Of a stretch of 64,000 bases of DNA, positions 24,513-38,028 are shown one piece after another. Both the position numbers and the translations under genes were made by a program. Origin of the DNA: Acanthornis magna (Eukaryota; Chordata; Aves; Passeriformes; Acanthizidae); assembly GCA_036785705.1 (NCBI GenBank), contig JAWUZG010000056.1:14082001-14146000 (forward strand), read 5' to 3'. Each line of letters begins with the position of its first letter. Position 1 is the stretch's first letter. Under the pieces are notes generated by a model, which was given only the letters and a program-made list of their open reading frames with translations, was not told where the DNA came from and made no database searches.

Positions 24513-27196
24513 AACTTCACACAAAACCTTAGCAATATCTGCTCTTGTTTTAAGCCCACACCGAACCATTTAATTTAAGTAAGATTTACCTCCCCCACCT
24601 GCAATGCCATTTCTGGCACTGTACATGAGGAAATTTAACAATATCGAGTGGCCTGAGTTATGATAATGAAAGATGGTTGCTAAGAAAAAGCATGATGATA
24701 GCCAAGAAATTAATATTACAGAGATGAGAATCTTCTTATAGACCCAAAATAATAGATGTTCTGTATCAATATATGACTAATCAGCACTCAAGGATTTATC
24801 TTTCAAATTACAGAACATGGTGGAGACATTTAATGCAATATGGTCTCCCTTCAGAGAGATACAGTATGTGACTAAATATCTCCAGTGAGTAATATTCACA
24901 CTTACTCAAGTACTGTAAATATATCCCTGATAAATCTGGAGAGCGAATTCTTGTAAATTCTTGTTTAACACTGCAAGGAAGCTTAATAACTTTCCAATCT
25001 ATCAACATGTTTTAATTTCCTACTGTGCAGTTTCTAACTGAAACAAGGCATTTAACAGAAGAGATTCAAAACTAATGGATAATGGACTGTCATGTACTAA
25101 AAAACCTTGGTACCAAATGTGACAGTGAATTTTGTGGGTTTGGGCAGGACATTTCCAAATGGGAATGTTTCATCGCTGCTATGCCTAATTATGCATGCAT
25201 TTTAATGTAAAATTAAATGCATGTGCAATGTGGAGATTAAAATAAGAAAAAAATTCTCCCTACTAATAAGTGGGAATGGCTAAGAACCTGAAAGAGGGCT
25301 GCAGCCAGGTGGCTACACCAGCCAGTGACACGTGTGCTTCCATGTGCTTCCCGAGGTCCAGAACCCAGGCTGAGCAGAACACTCAGTAAAAATCATGCCA
25401 CACTTAACAAAACCAACCTATTTTTAAGTGGGATTTAATAATGTTAACCTACATGTGTTTTACAGGGCTTGGAAGGGTGCAGATTAGCTGATTAGTAAAT
25501 CAGGTTTATGTGATGCTTCAAGCCCCTAGTTTTGTCTTTTTTTTGCCCCCCTTATTTTAAGCAGGTACCTCAGAAAATTAAATCCAACAAACTCATTGAC
25601 AGATATACAGTATCAGGCTGGGCTTTTTTAGTGGGGTAGAAGAATCAGGCTAATTTCTGTGGCCTCTTTTCTGAAAAAGCAGAGCCTGAACTGGTGCTCA
25701 GTGGAGGATGCCCATTGCAATGGTGTGCCCATGAGCTTGTGCTGGTCAGAGAGGAGCCAGGGAATTTTGTCTTGGGATTGAAAGGATGCAGATTTCAGAG
25801 TGGAAACGCCATCGCTGAGACATCCTCAGGATAGAGTTCATCTCCCTTAAAGCATATTTCTGCCGTGAGAGCAGAAGAATTTCCAGTCAGACCCTTGAAA
25901 TAAGTGGGACATGGGCCATGCGAAGCTGTGAGGAGCACTAGGGAAATCAGCACTGCTCCTTAAAACCTGGTGCTAGCAGCCACACCACCCAAAATCTGAG
26001 CTGCCTGGTAGCCTCCAGACATTGCCCCAGGAAGAAAATTCAGAAATAATCAGAGCTGTGACAGAGTGATGCCTGAATCGTAACTGCTGCTTTTGTGTGT
26101 TCCATGAATCAATCTTTACCAATAAACTGAAATTATCTCAAACATTTTATTCATAGGTGGCAATTGTCTTTAGCTATTTTCAATTTTTTTTCCCCTAAAC
26201 ATCAGGACATTTTCTAGGCAGAGATTTGGTGCAGCCCTTTACATGAGCAAATGCAGCAATACCTGTATACTGTTTTATAAAATGTGCAAGGGTTTTTTTT
26301 AAATATAAATTATTCAGTTATTATGATGCTGATGCTGCTGCTACTGTGTATATAAACGTTTCCAGTCCCAGAATGGACATAAAATACTTACTCTGAATAG
26401 CAAACATGAAAGAAAACAACTGAGCTGAGAATTAATGATTCACTATTTCCTTTTTTGGTTTTGGTTTGGTTTGTTGTTTGGTTTGTTTTTTTTTTTCGGC
26501 TCTGGGGGTCTCTGCAAAAGAAACATCTTCCTACAAGTGATAATAAGAAATCTTGTTCTTCCTACTTGCCTTTTTCCTCCCTGGGGTCTTTAAACTTTCT
26601 TCGAGCGTTTGAAAAACTTCCTTAATTTTTCCTATAGTCTTCCAAACCAAGCTTCCACAGTTAGTGGAAGATGTTTTAATCTCCTGCTATGTGACAGAAC
26701 TATCCAGTATTCTCTGTAAAATTGATAATATGTGATTTTTCTTCTCTCTTTTTTTTTTTCCCCGGCAAAAATATTAGATGGGGAAATAAAAACAGAAAAC
26801 CAAATACTCAAAACATTACCAGACACCTGCAATAGGCCAAGGAATGAAATAATTATTTCCTGACCCCCTCAAGTCACCTTTTGTCTACCACAGTGCAAAG
26901 AAATTAAGAGTACAGAAAGGTACCTCTTTTTTCCTGTTATTCACATGATAAGCAACATTAAAACAATTCACAGTAATCTTTTAAATGTGAATATTATCAA
27001 TATCAGCACTTCCATTTGAATAATACATTCCCAGACATCTCTTGTTATGATTCACAACTGTCTGGTGTGATCGAGTCTCTGGTAACTCTCTCAAAACTTC
27101 TTGAGACTTATATTTATTTCCATCATTTCAGGACACTCTTTGTAAAGATGAATATCTTTTAATACCTCTTGCCTGGGTGCAAGGGGTGACCCCGAT
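24513..27196. other. Non-coding DNA, no gene recognised
   Basis: Mostly AT-rich. Contains a small imperfect palindrome at 25195-25222 (ATGCATTTTAAT against ATTAAATGCAT) and a GGTTTG/TTTG-rich low-complexity run at 26457-26495. No gene or transposon recognised. Confidence 0.6.
26457..26495. repeat. TTTGG/T-rich low-complexity tract
   Basis: Repeated GGTTT and TTGTTTG units run into an 11-base T run. It is G and T only on this strand. A simple-repeat tract with no other inference. Confidence 0.8.
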
Positions 27197-27221
27197 TTTT
27201 GCAAAATCTCATTTTGCAAAA
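27197..27221. repeat. 11-bp perfect inverted repeat
   Basis: TTTTGCAAAAT and ATTTTGCAAAA are separated by CTC. Each arm contains a TTTGCAAA core, itself palindromic and like part of C/EBP or octamer-type sites. It could be a paired binding site or chance in AT-rich DNA. Confidence 0.85.
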
Positions 27222-27912
27222 CACATGCTGAGTATATTAAGGCCCTGATGAGATAGAGCGCTGGCAAGAGAAACCTTCAAACATTACTTTTTCCTCCTCC
27301 ATAAAGTGGAAAACTCTAAATGATATTGTTGATTAGATACAGCATATTGGTAAAGGTCTTGCTAGCTCTCCTGAGCGTGTCTGCTTGACTTCTAAATTCA
27401 CAGCACTAAAATGTTTTCATTCCCTTTCCCTTCACTCCCCACTTAATCCTTAAGCATTTTCACCTTAATCCAGAAGTTTTCAAATGCCCTGACAAACCAG
27501 CTAAATGTAAAGAAATAGCTGCTTCTCTTAGCTTTTTTTCCTGTCAATCATTTAAAACCCAGCGGAATGTGTGATGAGGATGACTCAGTTTGTAGAAAAG
27601 CAGCAACTTAGCAGTTGGCTAATGTTTTGTGAGCTGCTCAGCTTAAACAGATGGAATACTTGTATTTCATATCTCAGCACCATCCCTGATTACGGTTTTT
27701 TAGCAGTCCCAGGTACTAACTACCTCTGCATCAGAAGAGATTGGTGGCAGGCTGGTGTTCACAGCTTACTTGTGATTCTGGAAGGTGTTCTTATTATATG
27801 CAATAGTTCTGTCAGACAGGTGTTGGAGGGACGCAGTTGTGCTTTGGGGAATAGCAGGTAAATTTATGCATCTTTAAAGGACTGGCAGATTTAGCTGCCT
27901 ACATATGATTTA
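27222..27912. other. Non-coding DNA, no gene recognised
   Basis: A 96-codon plus frame at 27571-27861 lies here without recognisable product or exon signals. Nothing else supported. Confidence 0.55.
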
Positions 27913-27983
27913 AGGGCCTGATCCCAAACCCATTAAACTTAATGGGAGTTTTTCATTGACTTAGTTGGCTTTGGATTAGCTCC
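27913..27983. mobile_element. Ancient foldback (MITE-like) element copy 1
   Basis: GGGCCTGATCCCAAACCCAT on the left is answered by TTGGCTTTGGATTAGCTCCT on the right, with AATG/CATTGACTT near the centre, forming an imperfect palindrome with arms of about 30 bases. The layout matches a foldback repeat I recall from sauropsid genomes, with GGCCTGATCC ends and a CCATTGACTTCAATGG-like centre. The exact family name is uncertain. Confidence 0.6.
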
Positions 27984-29170
27984 TAAGTGAATTTCCAGTA
28001 GAAGGCAAAATCCCAGCCAACAAAGCTGTCGATTTCTTGGCACCCTCATCTCCTTTTAGTGAGCAGTGGCAGAGCTAAACCTTCCAGAGCTGCCTGGTGG
28101 AGTTATTCTGGCAAACCCAAGGTTTACCTGCAGACACTCTTATCCTGTACCTGGAACCACCAGAATACTTGATTAATAAAAGGGAAATACAGAAATGTAC
28201 ATTTATGTAAATAAATTTGTCTCTATTGCCTTAGAATAGAGAATTGCTGCACCATGTTGGACATAAGAGCTGTATAACCCCGTGTGCTCTCTGGATTTGG
28301 ATATAAGCAGATATCTCGGGAACAATGCAAGCTTATTCTTATAAACTACTGTGCTGTTTTTCAGAAAAAAATCCCTGTGGCTCAGAAACTCCTCAAACAA
28401 AAGCTCTCTATGCATTGAATAGCTCTCAATGTGTTTTTCTTCCATGAATTTCTCCATAGATTGTTTTTGAAACTACACAACCACCTCTAAATCTTGTTGC
28501 AAGGAATTTTGCAAGTTGCCTTTATGCTACAAAGACAGAAGTCTTGTTAATTTTCAATATACCCCGTGCTAGTTTCCTTTGATGACTTTTAAATCTTGCA
28601 TTACTAGAGACAGTGAACACTCATTATCTATTAGCCATTTCCAGGCCAGTCAGGATGTTAAAGACCTATCTCTGACCTCCTTATCCCTCTTCCAGGTTAT
28701 TCTTCTACAAAATAAAAAGTCTTGATCTATTTAGCTTAACTCAGAAACTATACTGTAACTTTTCCTAACCTCAAATAATTAAGGACCTTCAATTAAATTT
28801 TGTGGTCAGCTTGGATTCAATCAATACATTCAGTTTACTGGACATGATGATATTTGTTCTGATTTTTTTTTTTTAATACCAAAATTAGTCTGACTCAAGT
28901 TCCCTCATGAGATATTGCAGGGGGAAATAGTGGTGGGGGTGGACAGGGGATCTGTATTTTGAGCATTCCTGACATTGCATTAGTTAATAATGAGGGACAT
29001 ATTAGTATTCTTTAAGTTCCTATAGTCTCTATGCTTCATACAGAGCCGTAAAATAAAACAGCCACAGCCATTAATATGCTAATGTTATATCCTATGACCA
29101 TGTTGCTCTCTCTCTTGAGTATCTCCCCAGTCTTCCTATCTCTTTCCACATCATATTAACACTCCCTGGG
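27984..29170. other. Non-coding DNA, no gene recognised
   Basis: AT-rich DNA with T runs near 28866-28876. Short frames only, no recognised product. Confidence 0.6.
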
Positions 29171-29235
29171 TGAAATCCTGACCCTGTTGAAGTCAATGGC
29201 AAAACTCCCATTGACTTCACTAGAGGCAGGATTAT
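29171..29235. mobile_element. Ancient foldback (MITE-like) element copy 2
   Basis: GAAATCCTGACC starts the element and GGCAGGATTAT closes it. The inner arms GAAGTCAATGG (29189-29199) and CCATTGACTTC (29208-29218) are a perfect 11-bp inverted pair around an 8-base centre. Outer arms are diverged. This is the best preserved of the four copies in this 5-kb stretch. Non-autonomous: no coding capacity. Confidence 0.7.
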
Positions 29236-29986
29236 CTCCTCCGAGGAGCTTTATGGCTTCACTCCTGACTGCTTTGCTGTTTTCACATCCTACTGTATCC
29301 CCTACTTGCTCTCCCTCTTTCCCGATAAATGCTCACCCTCTTGCTATCATTTATTTTGGTCTTACACTCCTGGTTCTGCACCTTTTTGAAATGAATCTGC
29401 CAGCGTGGAAAAGTCTTCCTCTGCTCTGCCTGCCCATTGACTCCCTCCTCCTGCTATCAGATCCTGCTTAAATTTTGTATGCTAATCTCTCCCTGCTAGC
29501 CACTGCATTCTCCTCTCCTTTCCCTGCATCCCATCATGATATAGTATATACTAACACTAAGAATAGGTGAAAATTGCCTGTCTGCCTTCTCAGATGACTT
29601 CAGACAAGGTTTTCATACGCAAGACATCTATAGCAAGGGAAATGCTTCCCAGGCATTTTCTTCCTCTCATTTTTTCCACCTTGTATTCAATCCTTGCATT
29701 AGATAGACCTGTAATATTAATTCCTTGCTGTCCGGACTTATATTTTTAATTTTATTTTATTAGAGTTATGCACAGTTCTAGAGAAAATAAATTACCCTAA
29801 AATTAGCATGCTGAATAGGCTAAAGAAGTATTTAGAAATGAATAGAGAACAATGCTCTCCAGATAATTTATCATGCAGGCAAGAAGAAAGAGTTGCCTGA
29901 CTAAGGACTTCAGACTCTCCATAAATATATAGTGTAATCAGTAAAGAGTTTGCATGATCAAGGACTAACCAGAAAAAATTTGAAAT
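29236..29986. other. Non-coding DNA, no gene recognised
   Basis: Pyrimidine-rich to about 29550, then AT-rich. A 94-codon plus frame at 29187-29471 overlaps the foldback element and is not credible as a gene. Confidence 0.6.
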
Positions 29987-30040
29987 ACAAAGTTCATTTA
30001 AATCAATAGAAAGTCTCCTATTGTCTTGGCTAAAGGCCTA
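29987..30040. mobile_element. Ancient foldback (MITE-like) element copy 3, partial
   Basis: ACAAAGTTCATTTAAATCAA, then TAGAAAGTCTCCTATTGTCTT and GGCTAAAGGCCT, follow the same arm order as copy 1 (AAAGCCCATTGAAGTCAATGG-like left half, then its inverse). It is strongly decayed and ends are unclear. Confidence 0.45.
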
Positions 30041-32329
30041 AGAAGGATTTCAGGGTTTGACCCATTGCATCGGATTGCAAAGAAACCTTGTAATGCATTG
30101 TGGGTTTTTTTAAAATTTATTTTTATTTAATTTAAGTACATAGGCTGAGCAGCTTTATACCGTTGACTTTGTATGGTTATGAGCCTAAGCTGAAAGATCT
30201 GAGAAACTATTAATACCCTCCAGAGAAATATCAGCTTGCAATAGTGAGTATGGATCCCTCTTGTTGACCTAGTTTATATCTACAGAATCAACCTACACAA
30301 TTCCTTTCACCAGCTGCTCTGTGGCTTAGGGAGATGGGGTGTTAATTAATGAGACATTTGTTGAAATTTATAAGGGCTTTTCCTATCCAGGTTAGACATA
30401 AATTATGAAGGCTCTGGCAAAGTGGGCAGAATATTGTTGACTGTAACTGTTCTGCTTATTTTAGTCAGTACTAAAGAAAATAGGTCTTCAAAGAACAATT
30501 TATGTGCAGGAGCAAGCTTGATGAGAAAAAGAGAAGAAAATTTAAAAAAAAAATAAAATCACGGTATGAAGTGATTTGTTTTTCTTATTCACTGTACTAT
30601 TACTTTTTGAAATTTCTATTTTCAGTAAGGCCTTTTAGTCCCTGATTTGTGAGGAAAAGCATAATCGTATGGTGATGAGACTGTGATCTGTTTGAAATGC
30701 ATATGATGTCATACAGAATTCAGTATTATCTGCTACTTGGATTTTACAGCGATAAATATATTGGAAATGCACACACAGAGAAAAAATTAGATAGATTTGC
30801 TTTGATTATGTGTAGTCTCCATTTTAATGTTAATTTCTAACAAATATTCTAGCATGGGAATTTAACAGCAGACGTGTTGGTAGAAATAGATTCTTTCAAG
30901 TGAGTGTTGGAGTACAGTGGTTTTCTTAATAATGAAAAGCAAATTTCCATTTCTGAATCATAAGCATTGTCATCGTCGAGCTAATTCAAAGCCTGACATT
31001 TTATCAGTCAGGAAAAGAAACATGTTACATGCATTTAATTAATATCTCCCTCTGAGGGTTCGAACACGCACAGGAGTCTGTAATAGCTGTTCATTTAGGT
31101 GCCTTTCAGTTCAAGCAGTAGATCCAGATCTGGAGGTCCCTGTTCCCATTCACCCTCAACCCTTTTCATTTCTTATGACATGTGCAGGATTATGTGCCAA
31201 TGGAGCAGACATTTTGCAATAAAATGTATTTTTGTCAGAAAATGCTGATTCACTAAAAGCAAAATGTTACTTGGAAACATATTGCTTTTGAGAAGCTTTT
31301 ATGAAAATACAAGTGGGGTCTGCCGATTGTTTCTTTCCATTCAGCTTGCTTGTTTTCCTAATTTTTGAATTTTTGAAGAAAATTTTGTTTCATTCTGAAA
31401 CAAAAAAAAATAAGGTCCATCCAGAATTTCTCACAAAATCACATCTTTTTTGTTCAAACAGTTTTACTCATGAACACCAAGCACAGTAACCCCACAAACC
31501 ATTTTCAATATGAGAATCCAAATTGTGTCTTCAGATAATTCTAAAAGCTAAGAGCTGCTACAAGCTGAAAGAAAAGCATTGAATCCATCAAACAAATATC
31601 TTTCTGAATGACTACTATGACAAATTCTGGCAAGAGCAGCTTTCTTTCATGGTTACTTAACCATTAGAAAAAATCCCCCACAGTCTATGTCCTGAAGACA
31701 ATGGTTCAGCCTTGGAAGACATTTCATGAGCTACTGCAAATCTTATTTTCCTGAGAGACCACAGGGTTATCAGAGACTCAGAAATCAAAAAAGACCAGGT
31801 GCTCAAATTGTTTAGATCATCCTTTTCTCTTCTCCCTGGGACTGTGCTTCCCCAGGAGCCATGTGAGCTCCTTGCAAGTGGTGATCTGTGGGGCAATCAA
31901 AGAAGCCATTTCATGTTCCGCCTCACTCACTGGGCCTCCTGATCTCTTATCAATTACCTGTCAAAAGAAGAGGGTGTTCTTCTTCATTAACACATTGCAG
32001 TGTGGTAATTAACAACCAGATAGCACAGGGCTTAGAAAGTGGCCTCTCTTGACCACTTGTTCAATAAATATTGACCTAAGCACCAGTAAAAGTATGTCAT
32101 ATGGGCCTTTGCTAAAAACAACAAGCAAGAAAAGAGTAGAAAAGCAAACAAAGTGTATCATGACTTGTTTTTTGAAGAAACCTCCACTGGGTTTAAGCAG
32201 CAAATGGGAGCAATTTGGGCAATATTCAAGCCCAAGTTGCCTTGTTTCTTGTTTCTGCCCTGACTGAAGATGTGTCTCCCTCCCCCTGCTTTTGGGTGGG
32301 GGGCAGAAAGGGGAGGTTACCTTCCCGTT
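30041..32329. other. Non-coding DNA, no gene recognised
   Basis: AT-rich DNA with A-runs near 30543-30552. The 31000-31140 portion is unique with retained CpG (GGTTCGAACACGCACAG) and TTTAATTAAT, and could be conserved, but nothing more can be said. The 148-codon minus frame at 32009-32455 has no recognisable domain. Confidence 0.55.
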
Positions 32330-32640
32330 GAAATAAGCCAGCAAGAACTTTGTCAAGGAATGAACTCTTACTGTAACCCACACCTCATTTGTCACCCTGA
32401 TGGGCTGAGGAAAAGTGACATTTACAAACTGAGAATGAAAGTACATCCATTTCACCAGTCTGACACCCTGATATAATAACTATTTACCTTGAGAAAGAGG
32501 GACTGAGATTTCCGATTCTTGTGAATCTTCTCACTTTGGCACTTATTTTCTCACTCTGTCAAACAGCCCCAGATTAATGGAACAATTTGTTCAACAAATC
32601 ATATTAGCAGAAAGCGCACAGGGTAAAGAGAAGGAGGCGG
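32330..32640. promoter_or_regulatory. Possible conserved non-coding element
   Basis: Unique sequence of mixed composition with CCAGATTAATGG, TTTGTTCAACAAATC and AAAGCGCACAG strings and no simple repeats. TTGTTCAACAA near 32588 is a short palindrome. Listed as a candidate on texture only. Confidence 0.2.
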
Positions 32641-33047
32641 GGGAGCAGGAAATTTTTACTCATTCATAGCAGTGGTATCTCTGCAAATAAAAATGTAGTT
32701 ATGCCTGACATTTACAGAGGTACAATGTGAAAGGGAAAAAGTGTAATGACTTTGGGCAGTTGAGAGATCACTTTGCAAGAACAGTAGTGCTCAAAAGGGA
32801 ATAAGATAAAGTTACACATAACATCTAGATTGAGCTTCTTTCTGGAACATATTTGTCAAACACAGCAGGATCCGTCTGTGTTTAAAAAAGAGTTTTCCAT
32901 TAAAATTAAGCACCGTGTGCTTTCCTAACTATAAAGAAATGCTCCCTTACAGGCTGCATTTCAGAAATGTTAGGTAAAGAATTAAAGTAAGTTGGAGCCA
33001 TAGAGTGAATGCTATGAATCTTTCTGGCTGGCTTGATAATGTTCGAG
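32641..33047. other. Non-coding DNA, no gene recognised
   Basis: No gene, RNA or repeat recognised. Confidence 0.55.
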
Positions 33048-33118
33048 GGACTGATATAAACCCCATCTAAGCAAATGGAAGATTTTCCATTGACTTCACG
33101 GGACTCCAAATTTGGCAC
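33048..33118. mobile_element. Ancient foldback (MITE-like) element copy 4
   Basis: GGACTGATATAAACCCCATC, then AAATGGAAGATTTTCCATTG, then ACTTCACGGGACTCCAAATT keep the order of the family: a GATCC-AAACCCAT-type left arm, a palindromic TGGAA/TTCCA centre and a CATTGACTTC right arm. The ends are decayed. Confidence 0.55.
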
Positions 33119-35925
33119 AGAACAATCAGAAACCCAACTCTCCTTCTGCATTTACTCCTCATTTACATTTATAAACAGACAAAATAGGTTCTTTCTATTT
33201 CCCTATGCACAGATAGTTTGTACCATGAAGTCAAGAGAATGGAAGAATGTAACAATAGTTATTCCAGTTTTACAGGGCCACAAGTATAATCAATGCTGAA
33301 AAATTATCTTGGGTATATGTTTTTGTTGGGAACTGGTAATGAGTTAAGACCGTATTGATGAGTAATTCACTGGGCAGCAAACCATACTTCTTCCTCTCAG
33401 CTCTTTAACCCAGAGCTCCTTGCAAAACTGTGTGTTGGTATTTATAGCATATACGGAGTAGATTATCTTTAAAAAGCGTTTCTTTTTAAGTCTGAGCTGC
33501 CTGTTTCTGCTAGCCATGAAAACATACAGAGCAATGCAGCATCATCCCCCTGCATGCACACTCACACGCTTACAAACACATTTTAAGAGGACACTCTAAG
33601 TTTGCTATCACATTAATTTATTTCTGTGAGCTTGGTACAGCAGCACTGTACCCTGTTCTCCAACGAAAATTGACGCTCCCTTGTTCCACGTTTCTTTATG
33701 CCATGACCTTGGGTGTCAAGAGAAAATATTGCTTTGCATCCTTGTGTTGCTTGAGTCCTGCTTCTCTCTTTATAGCTTATTACTCGGCAGACTTCAGAAC
33801 CCCATGTACTGCAATGAGATATGCACTGTACATTGGTAACACTTGGAATACTTCAGGCTATGGAGATAAGGAGAGCTGAGTCTGTTTTGCACATAATATT
33901 CTGCCCCAAATTCAAGAATTCAAATGAATGGTTCAAAGATTTCTGGTGGCAAATTGTTACTTTTTTAATAAAAGGAATCAACCTTCTACATAACTGAAAA
34001 AGAAAAAAAAGCTGAAGCCCCAAAGTCATTACTTATTAATTCAACTGAGTTTTACCTGTGACAGTGAATGAGATACATGCACAGTTTGGTAAGGATCTGG
34101 ACAAAGGGAATCTGACACAATTAATGCAGTTGGGATGTGCAGCAGCACCAGAGAGAGCAGAATCTGTCCTCTTCAAAATACAGTGCTGGTAAGGGTCACT
34201 AGTGACATTTCCTGAGCAAGCACAGCAAAGCAACTAAAACTAACCTGATTTTAAGTGGCTCAACCTCTTCAACCTATTTCAGTAAATGGAGAGCTTCTGA
34301 GAAAACCTTGCCCTGGTCCACCCACCCCACGCTGAACCAGCCCCAGACGCTAGGTAAGCTGGTCCCTCTGCTGACCTTTCTCCTCCCTTTTCCCACTCCC
34401 ACACTGTTTTACTCTTTATTGCTTTTGTGAATTCCTGAAGTTCCTTGCTCTTGCCAGCCCTGAGGACAAAAGCACCGCCATCCCCTATGGATGGAGCAGT
34501 GACCAAGGGTGAAAGCAGTAGAGACTTGGCTGCTCTTCCATGAACATCTCCAACCCAGGACACACATGAGTAACAACATAATTAGTTCAGAACAAAAGAG
34601 GCTTTGTACACTTTAAGGTTTACACCTCACTGATCCTTCTGGATGCTTCCACGGAAAGTAAATTACAGCACAAGGACTCAGCTGCAAGAAGAACTTGGCA
34701 CATGCCATGCTCAGATGGTAGGTTCTCCTGCCAGTCTGCAACCCCCAAGGTAGACAGAGATCAATCCCAGCCTGGAAGGAGGAGTTTCTGGGTATTTTGT
34801 TTTAATTTTTTTTTAAATGACAATCTCTCGTTTTAGAATGCTACCACAAGGGGGAAAAATAAAATCTGGTTTTGTATCTTGAGCGTTCCAAAAATTATTG
34901 GATTTTTTTGGGCAAATTTGAAATTTTGTGGATGGAGTGTCTGAACCATTTTTTTAATGTAGATACTGAATTAATCTTCTGGTACAAACTAGTCTTCCTT
35001 ACAGAAGCATAAAAAGAAAGAGAGAGGAGGTGCCAAGGTAGCTATATTGGAAATACGCTATAGGGAGGTTAAAACCCAAACAGAAATAAAAAACAAAACA
35101 GCCCTCCCTCTCCAGAGACTGGAAAAGAAAGCAACACAAAGCACTGATTGGTCTGTCCTTCCCAAAGCATCTCTGTTTGCCAACATATTCGTATTCCAGG
35201 AGCAAATGCTCTCATCTTTTCCCAGCTGGGGATTCTCCATCTCTCCAGGCCTGTTCACTCCCATCTAGTCACAGATGTAAAGATGGACTAGAGATGTTTA
35301 ATACATTTTTCTAATTTTCTAGAAATTACTAGTAAGCACAAGGACCCTATTTCAGAAGCGGGCTTCACAGCTGAGGTCAGTTTGAAGGTATATCAACAGT
35401 GAGGAATACTCCAGGAGATGGTCCTGAATAATTAAAAAAAAGAAAAAAATTTTTAAAAACGAATCTGAAAAACTAAAATCCACAAGCTATGTGTGCGTGT
35501 GTAGCACTTTCTTTGTGAAGAGTAAATCATGTATTTTAATTTTGACCTCTTTGAATATTTCACATTTTTATTGTCATGGCAACTGGTGTTTTTCCTTTAG
35601 AAATATCAGCAATTCAAACCATAATTCCCTTTCTCTTTCTGGTTTCTCCATATCCCTGGATTATTTGCCCTAAAAGATCTCCAGTGAATTGTCTGTGCTC
35701 CAACTGTAACATTGGGCTGAAGCAGTGGGTAGATGGGTACAAATAACTAATGGGGTACTAGAGTAACTCTCCAAGTCAGAGATGGATTTTGGCAGGAGCC
35801 AGGACTTCTCCAGGTGCAGTCACAGCTGTTTGAGTTGGATTTTCTGTGTAAGCAACATCACAGCCCAATTCTTTGCTCTTTGAGTGAACCCCAGTGCCAA
35901 GGCTGTGTATATATATACATATGTT
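33119..35925. other. Non-coding DNA, no gene recognised
   Basis: AT-rich with short frames only. The 94-codon minus frame at 34279-34563 and mirrored frames at 34999-35268 are unrecognised. No transposon was identified. Confidence 0.6.
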
Positions 35926-35926
35926 A

Positions 35927-35973
<47 letters not shown>
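35926..35973. repeat. (AAT)n trinucleotide microsatellite
   Basis: About 15 uninterrupted AAT units. It accounts for the poly-isoleucine run in the overlapping minus-strand frame, which is therefore not a gene. Likely polymorphic. Confidence 0.95.
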
Positions 35974-37839
35974 GTCCCCAAAACATAAAACACCAGAAAA
36001 AAATTAAACCACTGCTCTATATTAAATATCATATTAAATTCTAAGTTCATAATTGGGTCTTATGGGGTTTAATCTTCATGGGTTGTTGCTGAAGGAGTAT
36101 TCAGGTCCATCAACAGAAGTTGTGCTAATCAGACCTCACTCTGGAGTTCTAATTTACAGAGCATGTGGGCTAAAGACTCCTCTCACACATCACTCACAAG
36201 CATTTGCAGGGCAGTTTTAACTCCCAAATAGAAATATTAGTCCTTGTGTCACGTGAGATGGTTTGGGTCATGTGGGAGTGCAATATCCTGAAAGCTGAGC
36301 TCTGCCTAGAGCTGCAAACCTACTTGTGTATAGCCAAAAGGAGAATTTAGTAAACTGAAAAATAAAATCTGTAAAAACGTATACTTTGCAACGAAAAATG
36401 TGGCAGATTAATATGAAACATGAGCGCATTTTGCTTCTTTACTGACTTCTTATTCAGAATAATTCTTTAGATATGGAGCAAACAGTTCCACGAGTGCAGG
36501 ATTTAATAAAGCCTAATGAAGATTTTTAATGGAGATGTGTCTTGTAGCTGGGTTCACTCTGTTTCTTTAAGGTGAAAACACTGTCAGCAGCTATTTCTCC
36601 AGGAAGCTTTTCCTGGTCTAGGGACATTCATAATGCCTCTCTCCTGTGTAAATTATCTGATGTCTAATGGTGACAGACGCGTACACACATACACAGACTG
36701 TGATTGCATAAGCCTGGTTTCCTGAGTAAACCATGCTGAAAGAACCCATCAAGAATGCTAATCAGAGTTTGAGACCTTCAAATACCATGCAAAGTAACAC
36801 AGCTACTGCTTGTCAGCAAAGCTGCAAAACATCTATACATAGGTCCCATATAGGTGTGCATGTAGAGTTTATAGATAAATCTGTATATATTTTGTATGTA
36901 TATATACTTACAGAGTTTCCATGTGCTAGAAAGTCCCTCCTTCAGTTAGCACATTATTGCTTTTGTTGCCTGTACAACTGTGAATGAGTATTAATTGGAG
37001 ATGACTCTGTTTGCTGCATGATTCACCCCAAATGTGAAAGAGAGTAGACTGGGTGGAATCTCATTTCCCCATAATACAGCCTAGGGTAAATGGGCCCTGG
37101 ACACCCACATATTTAAAAATCTGACATACCTGTGAAACTTTTTTTTTTTCATCCCTCTGATGAATATGGAGACACCAGTGTGAGTTTTACACACTCTGCT
37201 CATCAGGCCAATGTATAGAAACTTGCTGAGCTGAGACATAAATATGGTCTAATCATCAAACGTGGATTCAGGTCTCCCCTGCTGAGCAGGTAACAGTCTA
37301 AAATGTTTAAACTGATACCTGCCCAGCATGTGGTATCTTAATCAGCATCACATTCCTGCACTTCCTCCCTCACTTTGGTCTACAGAGACAATGACCTCAG
37401 GAAGACAATTTTATTTTAGTGTTCAAATTTGTCTATATGAATATATTTTTAACTCCTGCATTGCCTGGAGGATGAGCTTTGTGTTCGCTGTGCAAAAGAA
37501 AAGGTACCTCATATGAAGGGAATCATAAAGTGGTCCTCAGATGGAAGATGGAAAACTGAGAACTTTAATGAGCAAATTAAGAGGTCTCAATTTTATTCAG
37601 TTTTCACAGTTTTAGACCAAAATCAGAACGTGGGCTCATGTGGAACCAGGAAGTTCCAGCCAGAAGGGAAAATTTGGTTTTCCCAGGTCTACTCAACTCC
37701 TTCTGGGCACAGACAGGGTGTGTATGAAGCTTAAAAAAGTCAGTGGCTGCTTTTTGAATTTCAACCCTGTTTATTGTGATTAGGGACATATTTCCTCGGA
37801 GGAGGCCTTGTGTCATAGTGGCCAGAAGCAGGGACCAAA
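35974..37839. other. Non-coding DNA, no gene recognised
   Basis: AT-rich until about 37.7 kb. No gene or repeat family recognised. Composition shifts sharply toward GC after 37.8 kb. Confidence 0.6.
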
Positions 37840-38028
37840 CTCCCAAAACCTCCGGAATTCATATATACATCCGGAACAACCCATTTGCCTCCCGGTTTTT
37901 CGACGGGCTGGCAGATTGGGAAGGGCCGTGAAATCTTCAATACATTAATCTAGCTTTGAGCATCCTTCCTCCACACCACTCCATGGAGGCCGGGGCTTCC
38001 CTTGAGAGCCGTTCGGTCCCACAAACCA

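Noticed and set aside
33230..33295. Possible MIR fragment around CCAGTTTTACAGGGCCACAAG
   Set aside because: Only one short block resembles MIR, too little to assign.
35820..36050. Minus-strand frame with a hydrophobic isoleucine run resembling a membrane segment
   Set aside because: The hydrophobic run is the translated AAT microsatellite.
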